Counted from the stretch's first letter, positions 47,105 through 61,180 are shown. The stretch: DNA of 64,000 nucleotides from Henricia sp. BOLD:AAB3569 (GCA_037783545.1 JBBELK010000458.1:248001-312000), one strand, 5' to 3'. Notes: a model not told the origin generated them from the letters alone. Program-made: numbers and translations.

Positions 47105-50100
47105 TAGTATGCCGACACTGAGTTTTAGCTACATTCGACAATAACTCGTTCGGTTTGAACTGGAAACAGTTGAAATTTGCAGTATACGTTTGCGATGTAG
47201 ATCTGTTTAAGCAGAAAAAATGCGAAGCTTGTCTGGAAATTCCTTCAGCTCCAAAATACCGATCATACCAGACGCAGTGTTCTCCGAAAGCGGGGTCTGT
47301 TTGTACCAACAATTAGTGTGCCGGCACTGAGTTTTAGCTACATTCGACAATAACTCGGTCGGTTTGAACTGGAAACAGTTCAAATTTGCAGTATACGTTT
47401 GCGTTGTAGATCTGTTTAAGCAGAAAACATGCGAAGCTTGTCTGCAAATTCCTTCAGCTCCAAAACTGCGATCATACCAGACGCAGTGTTCTGCGAAAGC
47501 GTGGTCTGTTTGTGCCAACAATTAGCATGCCGACACTGAGTTTTAGCTACATTCGACAATAACTCGGTCGGTTTGAACGGGAAACAGTTCAAATTTGCAG
47601 TATACGTTTGCGATGTAGTTCTGTTTAAGCAGAAAAAATGCGAAGCTTGTCTGGAAATTCCTTCAGCTCCAAAATTGCGATCATACCAGACGCAGTGTTC
47701 TCCGAAAGCGGCATCTGTTTGTGCCAACAATTAGTGTGCCGGCACTGAGTTTTAGCTACATTCGACAATAACTCGGTCGGTTTGAACAGGAAACAGTTCA
47801 AATTTGCAGTATACGTTTGCGTTGTAGATCTGTTTAAGCAGAAAACATGCGAAGCTTGTCTGGAAATTCCTTCAGCTCCAAAATTGCGATCATACCAGAC
47901 GCAGTGTTCTCCGAAAGCGGCATCTGTTTGTGCCAACAATTAGTGTGCCGGCACTGAGTTTTAGCTACATTCGACAATAACTCGGTCGGTTTGAACAGGA
48001 AACAGTTCAAATTTGCAGTATACGTTTGCGTTGTAGATCTGTTTAAGCAGAAAACATGCGAAGCTTGTCTGGAAATTCCTTCAGCTCCAAAATTGCGATC
48101 ATACCAGACGCAGTGTTCTCCGAAAGCGGCGTCTGTTTGTGCCAACAATTAGTGTGCCGGCACTGAGTTTTAGCTACATTCGACAATAACTCGGCCGGTT
48201 TGAACAGGAAACAGTTCAAATTTGCAGTATACGTTTGCGATGTAGTTCTGTTTAAGCAGAAAAAATGCGAAGCTTGTCTGGAAATTCCTTCAGCTCCAAA
48301 ATTGCGATCATACCAGACGCAGTGTTCTCCGAAAGCGGGGTCTGTTTGTGCCAACAATTAGTGTGCCGGCACTGAGTTTTAGCTACATTCGACAATAACT
48401 CGGCCGGTTTGAACAGGAAACAGTTCAAATTTGCAGTATACGTTTGCGATGTAGTTCTGTTTAAGCAGAAAACATGCGAAGCTTGTCTGGAAATTCCTTC
48501 AGCTCCAAAATTGCGATCATACCAGACGCAGTGTTCTCCGAAAGCGTGGTCTGTTTGTGCCAAACAATTAGTGTGCCGGCACTGAGTTTTAGTTACATTT
48601 GACAATAACTCGGTCGGTTTGAACGGGAAACAGTTCAAATTTGCAGTATACGTTTGCGATGTAGTTCTGTTTAAGCAGAACAAATTGCGAAGCTTGTCTG
48701 GAAATTCTTTCAGCTCCAAAATTTCGATCATACTAGACGCAGTGTTCTCCGAAAGCGGGGTCTGTTTGTGCCAACAATTAGTGTGCCGGCACTGAGTTTT
48801 AGCTACATTCGACAATAACTCGGTCGGTTTGAACAGGAAACAGTTCAAATTTGCAGTATACGTTTGCGTTGTAGATTTGTTTAAGCAGAAAACATGCGAA
48901 GCTTGTCTGGAAATTCCTTCAGCTCCAAAATTGCGATCATACCAGACGCAGTGTTCTCCGAAAGCGGCGTCTGTTTGTGCCAACAATTAGTGTGCCGGCA
49001 CTGAGTTTTAGTTACATTTGACAATAACTCGGTCGGTTTGAACGGGAAACAGTTCAAATTTGCAGTATACGTTTGCGATGTAGTTCTGTTTAAGCAGAAA
49101 AAAATGCGAAGCTTGTCTGGAAATTCCTTCAGCTCCAAAATTGCGATCATACCAGACGCAGTGTTCTCCGAAAGCGGCGTCTGTTTGTGCCAACAATTAG
49201 TGTGCCGGCACTGAGTTTTAGCTACATTCGACAATAACTCGGCCGGTTTGAACAGGAAACAGTTCAAATTTGCAGTATACGTTTGCGATGTAGTTCTGTT
49301 TAAGCAGAAAACATGCGAAGCTTGTCTGGAAATTCCTTCAGCTCCAAAATTGCGATCATACCAGACGCAGTGTTCTCCGAAAGCGTGGTCTGTTTGTGCC
49401 AAACAATTAGTGTGCCGGCACTGAGTTTTAGTTACATTTGACAATAACTCGGTCGGTTTGAACGGGAAACAGTTCAAATTTGCAGTATACGTTTGCGATG
49501 TAGTTCTGTTTAAGCAGAACAAATGCGAAGCTTGTCTGGAAATTCCTTTAGCTCCAAAATTTCGATCATACTAGACGCAGTGTTCTCCGAAAGCGGGGTC
49601 TGTTTGTGCCAACAATTAGTGTGCCGGCACTGAGTTTTAGCTACATTCGACAATAACTCGGTCGGTTTGAACAGGAAACAGTTCAAATTTGCAGTATACG
49701 TTTGCGTTGTAGATCTGTTTAAGCAGAAAACATGCGAAGCTTGTCTGGAAATTCCTTCAGCTCCAAAATTGCGATCATACCAGACGCAGTGTTCTCCGAA
49801 AGCGGCGTCTGTTTGTGCCAACAATTAGTGTGCCGGCACTGAGTTTTAGTTACATTTGACAATAACTCGGTCGGTTTGAACGGGAAACAGTTCAAATTTG
49901 CAGTATACGTTTGCGATGTAGTTCTGTTTAAGCAGAAAAAAATGCGAAGCTTGTCTGGAAATTCCTTCAGCTCCAAAATTGCGATCATACCAGACGCAGT
50001 GTTCTCCGAAAGCGGCGTCTGTTTGTGCCAACAATTAGTGTGCCGGCACTGAGTTTTAGCTACATTCGACAATAACTCGGCCGGTTTGAACAGGAAACAG

Positions 50101-50225
50101 TTCAAATTTGCAGTATACGTTTGCGATGTAGTTCTGTTTAAGCAGAAAAAATGCGAAGCTTGTCTGGAAATTCCTTCAGCTCCAAAATTGCGATCATACC
50201 AGACGCAGTGTTCTCCGAAAGCAAT
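47105..50225. repeat. HOR block 19, 15 monomers, 3121 bp
   Basis: Order f a b l l i j k l E j k l E, truncated i. E is an e-like full-length monomer with seven A and GGCG tail (210 bp). The b at 47523 and l at 47732 share the tail GCGGCATC, found nowhere else that I saw. The k at 48569 has a private extra T (ACAAATTGCG). Confidence 0.87.
48359..50035. repeat. Tandem duplication of a 4-monomer unit (j k l E), 839 and 838 bp
   Basis: Units 48359-49197 and 49198-50035. The module recurs at 51252-52089 and 52299-53136, and without j at 53137-53764. The seven-A E monomer (48988, 49826, 51880, 52927, 53555) is confined to this 5-kb stretch. Confidence 0.9.
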
Positions 50226-51251
50226 TAGTATGCCGACACTGAGTTTTAGCTACATTCGACAATAACTCGTTCGGTTTGAACTGGAAACAGTTGAAATTTG
50301 CAGTATACGTTTGCGATGTAGATCTGTTTAAGCAGAAAAAATGCGAAGCTTGTCTGGAAATTCCTTCAGCTCCAAAATACCGATCATACCAGACGCAGTC
50401 TTCTCCGAAAGCGGGGTCTGTTTGTACCAACAATTAGTGTGCCGGCACTGAGTTTTAGCTACATTCGACAATAACTCGGTCGGTTTGAACTGGAAACAGT
50501 TCAAATTTGCAGTATACGTTTGCGTTGTAGATCTGTTTAAGCAGAAAACATGCGAAGCTTGTCTGGAAATTCCTTCAGCTCCAAAATTGCGATCATACCA
50601 GACGCAGTGTTCTGCGAAAGCGTGGTCTGTTTGTGCCAACAATTAGCATGCCGACACTGAGTTTTAGCTACATTCGACAATAACTCGGTCGGTTTGAACG
50701 GGAAACAGTTCAAATTTGCAGTATACGTTTGCGATGTAGTTCTGTTTAAGCAGAAAAAATGCGAAGCTTGTCTGGAAATTCCTTCAGCTCCAAAATTGCG
50801 ATCACACCAGACGCAGTGTTCTGCGAAAGCGTGGTCTGTTTGTGCCAACAATTAGCATGCCGACACTGAGTTTTAGCTACATTCGACAATAACTCGTTCG
50901 GTTTGAACTGGAAACAGTTGAAATTTGCAGTATACGTTTGCGATGTAGATCTGTTTAAGCAGAAAAAATGCGAAGCTTGTCTGGAAATTCCTTCAGCTCC
51001 AAAATACCGATCATACCAGACGCAGTGTTCTCCGAAAGCGGGGTCTGTTTGTACCAACAATTAGTGTGCCGGCACTGAGTTTTAGCTACATTCGACAATA
51101 ACTCGGTCGGTTTGAACTGGAAACAGTTCAAATTTGCAGTATACGTTTGCGTTGTAGATCTGTTTAAGCAGAAAACATGCGAAGCTTGTCTGCAAATTCC
51201 TTCAGCTCCAAAATTGCGATCATACCAGACGCAGTGTTCTCCGAAAGCAAT
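50226..51251. repeat. HOR block 20, 5 monomers, 1026 bp
   Basis: Order f, a, b (GATCACACC), f with CAT head, truncated a (TCTGCAAATT). It is followed by a TGTGCCGGC head instead of the usual TAT head. Near-identical to block 22. Confidence 0.87.
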
Positions 51252-53954
51252 TAGTGTGCCGGCACTGAGTTTTAGCTACATTCGACAATAACTCGGCCGG
51301 TTTGAACAGGAAACAGTTCAAATTTGCAGTATACGTTTGCGATGTAGTTCTGTTTAAGCAGAAAACATGCGAAGCTTGTCTGGAAATTCCTTCAGCTCCA
51401 AAATTGCGATCATACCAGACGCAGTGTTCTCCGAAAGCGTGGTCTGTTTGTGCCAAACAATTAGTGTGCCGGCACTGAGTTTTAGTTACATTTGACAATA
51501 ACTCGGTCGGTTTGAACGGGAAACAGTTCAAATTTGCAGTATACGTTTGCGATGTAGTTCTGTTTAAGCAGAACAAATGCAAAGCTTGTCTGGAAATTCC
51601 TTTAGCTCCAAAATTTCGATCATACTAGACGCAGTGTTCTCCGAAAGCGGGGTCTGTTTGTGCCAACAATTAGTGTGCCGGCACTGAGTTTTAGCTACAT
51701 TCGACAATAACTCGGTCGGTTTGAACAGGAAACAGTTCAAATTTGCAGTATACGTTTGCGTTGTAGATCTGTTTAAGCAGAAAACATGCGAAGCTTGTCT
51801 GGAAATTCCTTCAGCTCCAAAATTGCGATCATACCAGACGCAGTGTTCTCCGAAAGCGGCGTCTGTTTGTGCCAACAATTAGTGTGCCGGCACTGAGTTT
51901 TAGTTACATTTGACAATAACTCGGTCGGTTTGAACGGGAAACAGTTCAAATTTGCAGTATACGTTTGCGATGTAGTTCTGTTTAAGCAGAAAAAAATGCG
52001 AAGCTTGTCTGGAAATTCCTTCAGCTCCAAAATTGCGATCATACCAGACGCAGTGTTCTCCGAAAGCGGCGTCTGTTTGTGCCAACAATTAGTGTGCCGG
52101 CACTGAGTTTTAGCTACATTCGACAATAACTCGGCCGGTTTGAACAGGAAACAGTTCAAATTTGCAGTATACGTTTGCGATGTAGTTCTGTTTAAGCAGA
52201 AAAAATGCGAAGCTTGTCTGGAAATTCCTTCAGCTCCAAAATTGCGATCATACCAGACGCAGTGTTCTCCGAAAGCGGGGTCTGTTTGTGCCAACAATTA
52301 GTGTGCCGGCACTGAGTTTTAGCTACATTCGACAATAACTCGGCCGGTTTGAACAGGAAACAGTTCAAATTTGCAGTATACGTTTGCGATGTAGTTCTGT
52401 TTAAGCAGAAAACATGCGAAGCTTGTCTGGAAATTCCTTCAGCTCCAAAATTGCGATCATACCAGACGCAGTGTTCTCCGAAAGCGTGGTCTGTTTGTGC
52501 CAAACAATTAGTGTGCCGGCACTGAGTTTTAGTTACATTTGACAATAACTCGGTCGGTTTGAACGGGAAACAGTTCAAATTTGCAGTATACGTTTGCGAT
52601 GTAGTTCTGTTTAAGCAGAACAAATGCGAAGCTTGTCTGGAAATTCTTTCAGCTCCAAAATTTCGATCATACTAGACGCAGTGTTCTCCGAAAGCGGCGT
52701 CTGTTTGTGCCAACAATTAGTGTGCCGGCACTGAGTTTTAGCTACATTCGACAATAACTCGGTCGGTTTGAACAGGAAACAGTTCAAATTTGCAGTATAC
52801 GTTTGCGTTGTAGATCTGTTTAAGCAGAAAACATGCGAAGCTTGTCTGGAAATTCCTTCAGCTCCAAAATTGCGATCATACCAGACGCAGTGTTCTCCGA
52901 AAGCGGCGTCTGTTTGTGCCAACAATTAGTGTGCCGGCACTGAGTTTTAGTTACATTTGACAATAACTCGGTCGGTTTGAACGGGAAACAGTTCAAATTT
53001 GCAGTATACGTTTGCGATGTAGTTCTGTTTAAGCAGAAAAAAATGCGAAGCTTGTCTGGAAATTCCTTCAGCTCCAAAATTGCGATCATACCAGACGCAG
53101 TGTTCTCCGAAAGCGGCGTCTGTTTGTGCCAACAATTAGTGTGCCGGCACTGAGTTTTAGCTACATTCGACAATAACTCGGCCGGTTTGAACAGGAAACA
53201 GTTCAAATTTGCAGTATACGTTTGCGATGTAGTTCTGTTTAAGCAGAACAAATGCGAAGCTTGTCTGGAAATTCTTTCAGCTCCAAAATTTCGATCATAC
53301 TAGACGCAGTGTTCTCCGAAAGCGGGGTCTGTTTGTGCCAACAATTAGTGTGCCGGCACTGAGTTTTAGCTACATTCGACAATAACTCGGTCGGTTTGAA
53401 CAGGAAACAGTTCAAATTTGCAGTATACGTTTGCGTTGTAGATCTGTTTAAGCAGAAAACATGCGAAGCTTGTCTGGAAATTCCTTCAGCTCCAAAATTG
53501 CGATCATACCAGACGCAGTGTTCTCCGAAAGCGGCGTCTGTTTGTGCCAACAATTAGTGTGCCGGCACTGAGTTTTAGTTACATTTGACAATAACTCGGT
53601 CGGTTTGAACGGGAAACAGTTCAAATTTGCAGTATACGTTTGCGATGTAGTTCTGTTTAAGCAGAAAAAAATGCGAAGCTTGTCTGGAAATTCCTTCAGC
53701 TCCAAAATTGCGATCATACCAGACGCAGTGTTCTCCGAAAGCGGCGTCTGTTTGTGCCAACAATTAGTGTGCCGGCACTGAGTTTTAGCTACATTCGACA
53801 ATAACTCGGCCGGTTTGAACAGGAAACAGTTCAAATTTGCAGTATACGTTTGCGATGTAGTTCTGTTTAAGCAGAAAAAATGCGAAGCTTGTCTGGAAAT
53901 TCCTTCAGCTCCAAAATTGCGATCATACCAGACGCAGTGTTCTCCGAAAGCAAT
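51252..53954. repeat. HOR block 21, 13 monomers, 2703 bp
   Basis: Order j k l E i j k l E, j/k hybrid (53137), l E, truncated i. It continues the j-k-l-E module of block 19. The k at 51462 reads ATGCAAAGC with CTTTAGC. Confidence 0.87.
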
Positions 53955-54980
53955 TAGTATGCCGACACTGAGTTTTAGCTACATTCGACAATAACTCGTT
54001 CGGTTTGAACTGGAAACAGTTGAAATTTGCAGTATACGTTTGCGATGTAGATCTGTTTAAGCAGAAAAAATGCGAAGCTTGTCTGGAAATTCCTTCAGCT
54101 CCAAAATACCGATCATACCAGACGCAGTCTTCTCCGAAAGCGGGGTCTGTTTGTACCAACAATTAGTGTGCCGGCACTGAGTTTTAGCTACATTCGACAA
54201 TAACTCGGTCGGTTTGAACTGGAAACAGTTCAAATTTGCAGTATACGTTTGCGTTGTAGATCTGTTTAAGCAGAAAACATGCGAAGCTTGTCTGGAAATT
54301 CCTTCAGCTCCAAAATTGCGATCATACCAGACGCAGTGTTCTGCGAAAGCGTGGTCTGTTTGTGCCAACAATTAGCATGCCGACACTGAGTTTTAGCTAC
54401 ATTCGACAATAACTCGGTCGGTTTGAACGGGAAACAGTTCAAATTTGCAGTATACGTTTGCGATGTAGTTCTGTTTAAGCAGAAAAAATGCGAAGCTTGT
54501 CTGGAAATTCCTTCAGCTCCAAAATTGCGATCACACCAGACGCAGAGTTCTGCGAAAGCGTGGTCTGTTTGTGCCAACAATTAGCATGCCGACACTGAGT
54601 TTTAGCTACATTCGACAATAACTCGTTCGGTTTGAACTGGAAACAGTTGAAATTTGCAGTATACGTTTGCGATGTAGATCTGTTTAAGCAGAAAAAATGC
54701 GAAGCTTGTCTGGAAATTCCTTCAGCTCCAAAATACCGATCATACCAGACGCAGTGTTCTCCGAAAGCGGGGTCTGTTTGTACCAACAATTAGTGTGCCG
54801 GCACTGAGTTTTAGCTACATTCGACAATAACTCGGTCGGTTTGAACTGGAAACAGTTCAAATTTGCAGTATACGTTTGCGTTGTAGATCTGTTTAAGCAG
54901 AAAACATGCGAAGCTTGTCTGCAAATTCCTTCAGCTCCAAAATTGCGATCATACCAGACGCAGTGTTCTCCGAAAGCAAT
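53955..54980. repeat. HOR block 22, 5 monomers, 1026 bp
   Basis: Same order as block 20 at an offset of 3,729, sharing GATCACACC and TCTGCAAATT. Private change: GCAGAGTTC near 54544. Confidence 0.87.
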
Positions 54981-56217
54981 TAGTGTGCCGGCACTGAGTT
55001 TTAGCTACATTCGACAATAACTCGGTCGGTTTGAACTGGAAACAGTTCAAATTTGCAGTATACGTTTGCGTTGTAGATCTGTTTAAGCAGAAAACATGCG
55101 AAGCTTGTCTGCAAATTCCTTCAGCTCCAAAATTGCGATCATACCAGACGCAGTGTTCTGCGAAAGCGTGGTCTGTTTGTGCCAACAATTAGCATGCCGA
55201 CACTGAGTTTTAGCTACATTCGACAATAACTCGGTCGGTTTGAACGGGAAACAGTTCAAATTTGCAGTATACGTTTGCGATGTAGTTCTGTTTAAGCAGA
55301 AAACATGCGAAGCTTGTCTGGAAATTCCTTCAGCTCCAAAATTGCGATCATACCAGACGCAGTGTTCTCCGAAAGCGTGGTCTGTTTGTGCCAAACAATT
55401 AGTGTGCCGGCACTGAGTTTTAGTTACATTTGACAATAACTCGGTCGGTTTGAACGGGAAACAGTTCAAATTTGCAGTATACGTTTGCGATGTAGTTCTG
55501 TTTAAGCAGAACAAATGCGAAGCTTGTCTGGAAATTCTTTCAGCTCCAAAATTTCGATCATACTAGACGCAGTGTTCTCCGAAAGCGGGGTCTGTTTGTG
55601 CCAACAATTAGTGTGCCGGCACTGAGTTTTAGCTACATTCGACAATAACTCGGTCGGTTTGAACAGGAAACAGTTCAAATTTGCAGTATACGTTTGCGTT
55701 GTAGATCTGTTTAAGCAGAAAACATGCGAAGCTTGTCTGGAAATTCCTTCAGCTCCAAAATTGCGATCATACCAGACGCAGTGTTCTCCGAAAGCGTGGT
55801 CTGTTTGTGCCAAACAATTAGTGTGCCGGCACTGAGTTTTAGTTACATTTGACAATAACTCGGTCGGTTTGAACGGGAAACAGTTCAAATTTGCAGTATA
55901 CGTTTGCGATGTAGTTCTGTTTAAGCAGAACAAATGCGAAGCTTGTCTGGAAATTCTTTCAGCTCCAAAATTTCGATCATACTAGACGCAGTGTTCTCTG
56001 AAAGCGGGGTCTGTTTGTGCCAACAATTAGTGTGCCGGCACTGAGTTTTAGCTACATTCGACAATAACTCGGTCGGTTTGAACAGGAAACAGTTCAAATT
56101 TGCAGTATACGTTTGCGTTGTAGATCTGTTTAAGCAGAAAACATGCGAAGCTTGTCTGCAAATTCCTTCAGCTCCAAAATTGCGATCATACCAGACGCAG
56201 TGTTCTCCGAAAGCAAT
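54981..56217. repeat. HOR block 23, 6 monomers, 1237 bp
   Basis: Order a (TCTGCAAATT), b/j hybrid (55190, extra A), k, l/j hybrid (55609, extra A), k (CTCTGAAAG), truncated l-like with TCTGCAAATT. Confidence 0.85.
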
Positions 56218-58081
56218 TAGTGTGCCGGCACTGAGTTTTAGCTACATTCGACAATAACTCGGTCGGTTTGAACTGGAAACAGTTCAAATTTGCAGTATAC
56301 GTTTGCGTTGTAGATCTGTTTAAGCAGAAAACATGCGAAGCTTGTCTGGAAATTCCTTCAGCTCCAAAATTGCGATCATACCAGACGCAGTGTTCTGCGA
56401 AAGCGTGGTCTGTTTGTGCCAACAATTAGCATGCCGACACTGAGTTTTAGCTACATTCGACAATAACTCGGTCGGTTTGAACGGGAAACAGTTCAAATTT
56501 GCAGTATACGTTTGCGATGTAGTTCTGTTTAAGCAGAAAACATGCGAAGCTTGTCTGGAAATTCCTTCAGCTCCAAAATTGCGATCATACCAGACGCAGT
56601 GTTCTCCGAAAGCGTGGTCTGTTTGTGCCAAACAATTAGTGTGCCGGCACTGAGTTTTAGTTACATTTGACAATAACTCGGTCGGTTTGAACGGGAAACA
56701 GTTCAAATTTGCAGTATACGTTTGCGATGTAGTTCTGTTTAAGCAGAACAAATGCGAAGCTTGTCTGGAAATTCTTTCAGCTCCAAAATTTCGATCATAC
56801 TAGACGCAGTGTTCTCCGAAAGCGGGGTCTGTTTGTGCCAACAATTAGTGTGCCGGCACTGAGTTTTAGCTACATTCGACAATAACTCGGTCGGTTTGAA
56901 CAGGAAACAGTTCAAATTTGCAGTATACGTTTGCGTTGTAGATCTGTTTAAGCAGACAAAATGCGAAGCTTGTCTAGAAATTCCTTCAGCTCCAAACTTT
57001 CGATCATACCAGACGCAGTGTTCTCCGAAAGCGGGGTCTGTTTGTGCCAACAATTAGTGTGCCGGCACTGAGTTTTAGCTACATTCGACAATAACTCGGC
57101 CGGTTTGAACAGGAAACAGTTCAAATTTGCAGTATACGTTTGCGATGTAGTTCTGTTTAAGCAGAAAACATGCGAAGCTTGTCTGGAAATTCCTTCAGCT
57201 CCAAAATTGCGATCATACCAGACGCAGTGTTCTCCGAAAGCGTGGTCTGTTTGTGCCAAACAATTAGTGTGCCGGCACTGAGTTTTAGTTACATTTGACA
57301 ATAACTCGGTCGGTTTGAACGGGAAACAGTTCAAATTTGCAGTATACGTTTGCGATGTAGTTCTGTTTAAGCAGAACAAATGCGAAGCTTGTCTGGAAAT
57401 TCTTTCAGCTCCAAAATTGCGATCATACCAGACGCAGTGTTCTCCGAAAGCGGCGTCTGTTTGTGCCAACAATTAGTGTGCCGGCACTGAGTTTTAGTTA
57501 CATTTGACAATAACTCGGTCGGTTTGAACGGGAAACAGTTCAAATTTGCAGTATACGTTTGCGATGTAGTTCTGTTTAAGCAGAACAAATGCGAAGCTTG
57601 TCTGGAAATTCTTTCAGCTCCAAAATTTCGATCATACTAGACGCAGTGTTCTCCGAAAGCGGGGTCTGTTTGTGCCAACAATTAGTGTGCCGGCACTGAG
57701 TTTTATCTACATTCGACAATAACTCGGTCGGTTTGAACAGGAAACAGTTCAAATTTGCAGTATACGTTTGCGTTGTAGATCTGTTTAAGCAGAAAACATG
57801 CGAAGCTTGTCTGGAAATTCCTTCAGCTCCAAAATTGCGATCATACCAGACGCAGTGTTCTCCGAAAGCGGCGTCTGTTTGTGCCAACAATTAGTGTGCC
57901 GGCACTGAGTTTTAGTTACATTTGACAATAACTCGGTCGGTTTGAACGGGAAACAGTTCAAATTTGCAGTATACGTTTGCGATGTAGTTCTGTTTAAGCA
58001 GAAACAATGCGAAGCTTGTCTGGAAATTCCTTCAGCTCCAAAATTGCGATCATACCAGACGCAGTGTTCTCCGAAAGCAAT
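56218..58081. repeat. HOR block 24, 9 monomers, 1864 bp
   Basis: Order a, b/j hybrid, k, l/h hybrid (56846: GTTGTAGATC with ACAAAA and TCTAGAAA), j, k/l hybrid (57265), e/k hybrid (57474), l (TTTTATCTAC), e with AAACAA. It is the densest run of hybrid monomers in the window. Confidence 0.85.
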
Positions 58082-59317
58082 TAGTATGCCGACACTGAGT
58101 TTTAGCTACATTCGACAATAACTCGTTCGGTTTGAACTGGAAACAGTTGAAATTTGCAGTATACGTTTGCGATGTAGATCTGTTTAAGCAGAAAAAATGC
58201 GAAGCTTGTCTGGAAATTCCTTCAGCTCCAAAATACCGATCATACCAGACGCAGTGTTCTCCGAAAGCGGGGTCTGTTTGTGCCAACAATTAGTGTGCCG
58301 GCACTGAGTTTTAGCTACATTCGACAATAACTCGGTCGGTTTGAACAGGAAACAGTTCAAATTTGCAGTATACGTTTGCGATGTAGTTCTGTTTAAGCAG
58401 AAAACATGCGAAGCTTGTCTGGAAATTCCTTCAGCTCCAAAATTGCGATCATACCAGACGCAGTGTTCTCCGAAAGCGGGGTCTGTTTGTGCCAACAATT
58501 AGTGTGCCGGCACTGAGTTTTAGCTACATTCGACAATAACTCGGCCGGTTTGAACAGGAAACAGTTCAAATTTGCAGTATACGTTTGCGATGTAGTTCTG
58601 TTTAAGCAGAAAACATGCGAAGCTTGTCTGGAAATTCCTTCAGCTCCAAAATTGCGATCATACCAGACGCAGTGTTCTCCGAAAGCGTGGTCTGTTTGTG
58701 CCAAACAATTAGTGTGCCGGCACTGAGTTTTAGTTACATTTCACAATAACTCGGTCGGTTTGAACGGGAAACAGTTCAAATTTGCAGTATACGTTTGCGA
58801 TGTAGTTCTGTTTAAGCAGAACAAATGCGAAGCTTGTCTGGAAATTCTTTCAGCTCCAAAATTTCGATCATACTAGACGCAGTGTTCTCCGAAAGCGGGG
58901 TCTGTTTGTGCCAACAATTAGTGTGCCGGCACTGAGTTTTAGCTACATTCGACAATAACTCGGTCGGTTTGAACAGGAAACAGTTCAAATTTGCAGTATA
59001 CGTTTGCGTTGTAGATCTGTTTAAGCAGAAAACATGCGAAGCTTGTCTGGAAATTCCTTCAGCTCCAAAATTGCGATCATACCAGACGCAGTGTTCTCCG
59101 AAAGCGGCGTCTGTTTGTGCCAACAATTAGTGTGCCGGCACTCAGTTTTAGTTACATTTGACAATAACTCGGTCGGTTTGAACGGGAAACAGTTCAAATT
59201 TGCAGTATACGTTTGCGATGTAGTTCTGTTTAAGCAGAAAAAATGCGAAGCTTGTCTGGAAATTCCTTCAGCTCCAAAATTGCGATCATACCAGACGCAG
59301 TGTTCTCCGAAAGCAAT
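58082..59317. repeat. HOR block 25, 6 monomers, 1236 bp
   Basis: Order f, j-like with GGTCGG, j, k (ATTTCACAAT), l, e (GCACTCAG). The last part of l and all of e begin the 3100-bp duplicated unit. Confidence 0.86.
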
Positions 59318-61180
59318 TAGTATGCCGACACTGAGTTTTAGCTACATTCGACAATAACTCGTTCGGTTTGAACTGGAAACAGTTGAAATTTGCAGTATAC
59401 GTTTGCGATGTAGATCTGTTGAAGCAGAAAAAATGCGAAGCTTGTCTGGAAATTCCTTCAGCTCCAAAATACCGATCATACCAGACGCAGTGTTCTCCGC
59501 AAGCGGGGTCTGTTTGTACCAACAATTAGTGTGCCGGCACTGAGTTTTAGCTACATTCGACAATAACTCGGTCGGTTTGAACTGGAAACAGTTCAAATTT
59601 GCAGTATACGTTTGCGTTGTAGATCTGTTTAAGCAGAAAACATGCGAAGCTTGTCTGCAAATTCCTTCAGCTCCAAAATTGCGATCATACCAGACGCAGT
59701 GTTCTGCGAAAGCGTGGTCTGTTTGTGCCAACAATTAGCATGCCGACACTGAGTTTTAGCTACATTCGACAATAACTCGGCCGGTTTGAACAGGAAACAG
59801 TTCAAATTTGCAGTATACGTTTGCGATGTAGTTCTGTTTAAGCAGAAAACATGCGAAGCTTGTCTGGAAATTCCTTCAGCTCCAAAATTGCGATCATACC
59901 AGACGCAGTGTTCTCCGAAAGCGGGGTCTGTTTGTGCCAACAATTAGTGTGCCGGCACTGAGTTTTAGCTACATTCGACAATAACTCGTTCTGTTTGAAC
60001 TGGAAACAGTTCAAATTTGCAGTATACGTTTGCGATGTAGATCTGTTTAAGCAGACAAAATGCGAAGCTTGTCTGGAAATTCCTTCAGCTCCAAACTTTC
60101 GATCATACCAGACGCAGTGTTCTCCGAAAGCGGGGTCTGTTTGTGCCAACAATTAGTGTGCCGGCACTGAGTTTTAGTTACATTTGACAATAACTCGGTC
60201 GGTTTGAACGGGAAACAGTTCAAATTTGCAGTATACGTTTGCGATGTAGTTCTGTTTAAGCAGAAAAAATGCGAAGCTTGTCTGGAAATTCCTTCAGCTC
60301 CAAAATTGCGATCATACCAGACGCAGTGTTCTCCGAAAGCGGGGTCTGTTTGTGCCAACAATTAGTGTGCCAGCACTGAGTTTTAGTTACATTTGACAAT
60401 AATTCGGTCGGTTTGAACTGGAAACAGTTCAAATTTGCAGTGTACGTTTGCGATGTAGTTCTGTTTAAGCAGAACAAATGCGAAGCTTGTCTGGAAATTC
60501 CTTCAGCTCCAAAATTTTGATCATACCAGACGCAGTGTTCTGCGAAAGCGTGGTCTGTTTGTGCCAACAATTAGCATGCCGACACTGAGTTTTAGCTACA
60601 TTCGACAATAACTCGTTCGGTTTGAACTGGAAACAGTTCAAATTTGCAGTATACGTTTGCGATGTAGATCTGTTTAAGCAGACAAAATGCGAAGCTTGTC
60701 TGGAAATTCCTTCAGCTCCAAAATTGCGATCATACCAGACGCAGTGTTCTCCGAAAGCGTGGTCTGTTTGTGCCAAACAATTAGTGTGCCGGCACTGAGT
60801 TTTAGCTACATTCGACAATAACTCGGTCGGTTTGAACAGGAAACAGTTCAAATTTGCAGTATACGTTTGCGTTGTAGATCTGTTTAAGCAGAAAACATGC
60901 GAAGCTTGTCTGGAAATTCCTTCAGCTCCAAAATTGCGATCATACCAGACGCAGTGTTCTCCGAAAGCGGCGTCTGTTTGTGCCAACAATTAGTGTGCCG
61001 GCACTGAGTTTTAGTTACATTTGACAATAACTCTGTCGGTTTGAACGGGAAACAGTTCAAATTTGCAGTATACGTTTGCGATGTAGTTCTGTTTAAGCAG
61101 AAAAAATGCGAAGCTTGTCTGGAAATTCCTTCAGCTCCAAAATTGCGATCATACCAGACGCAGTGTTCTCCGAAAGCAAT
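59318..61180. repeat. HOR block 26, 9 monomers, 1863 bp
   Basis: Order f (CTGTTGAAG, CCGCAAGC), a (TCTGCAAATT), CAT-head j-like (59736), p-like with GTTCTG and CTTTCG (59945), e-like full length (60154), k-like (60363: GTGCCAGCAC, AATTCGG, GTGTACG), p with extra A, l, e. The private variants all recur 3,100 bp further right. Confidence 0.86.
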
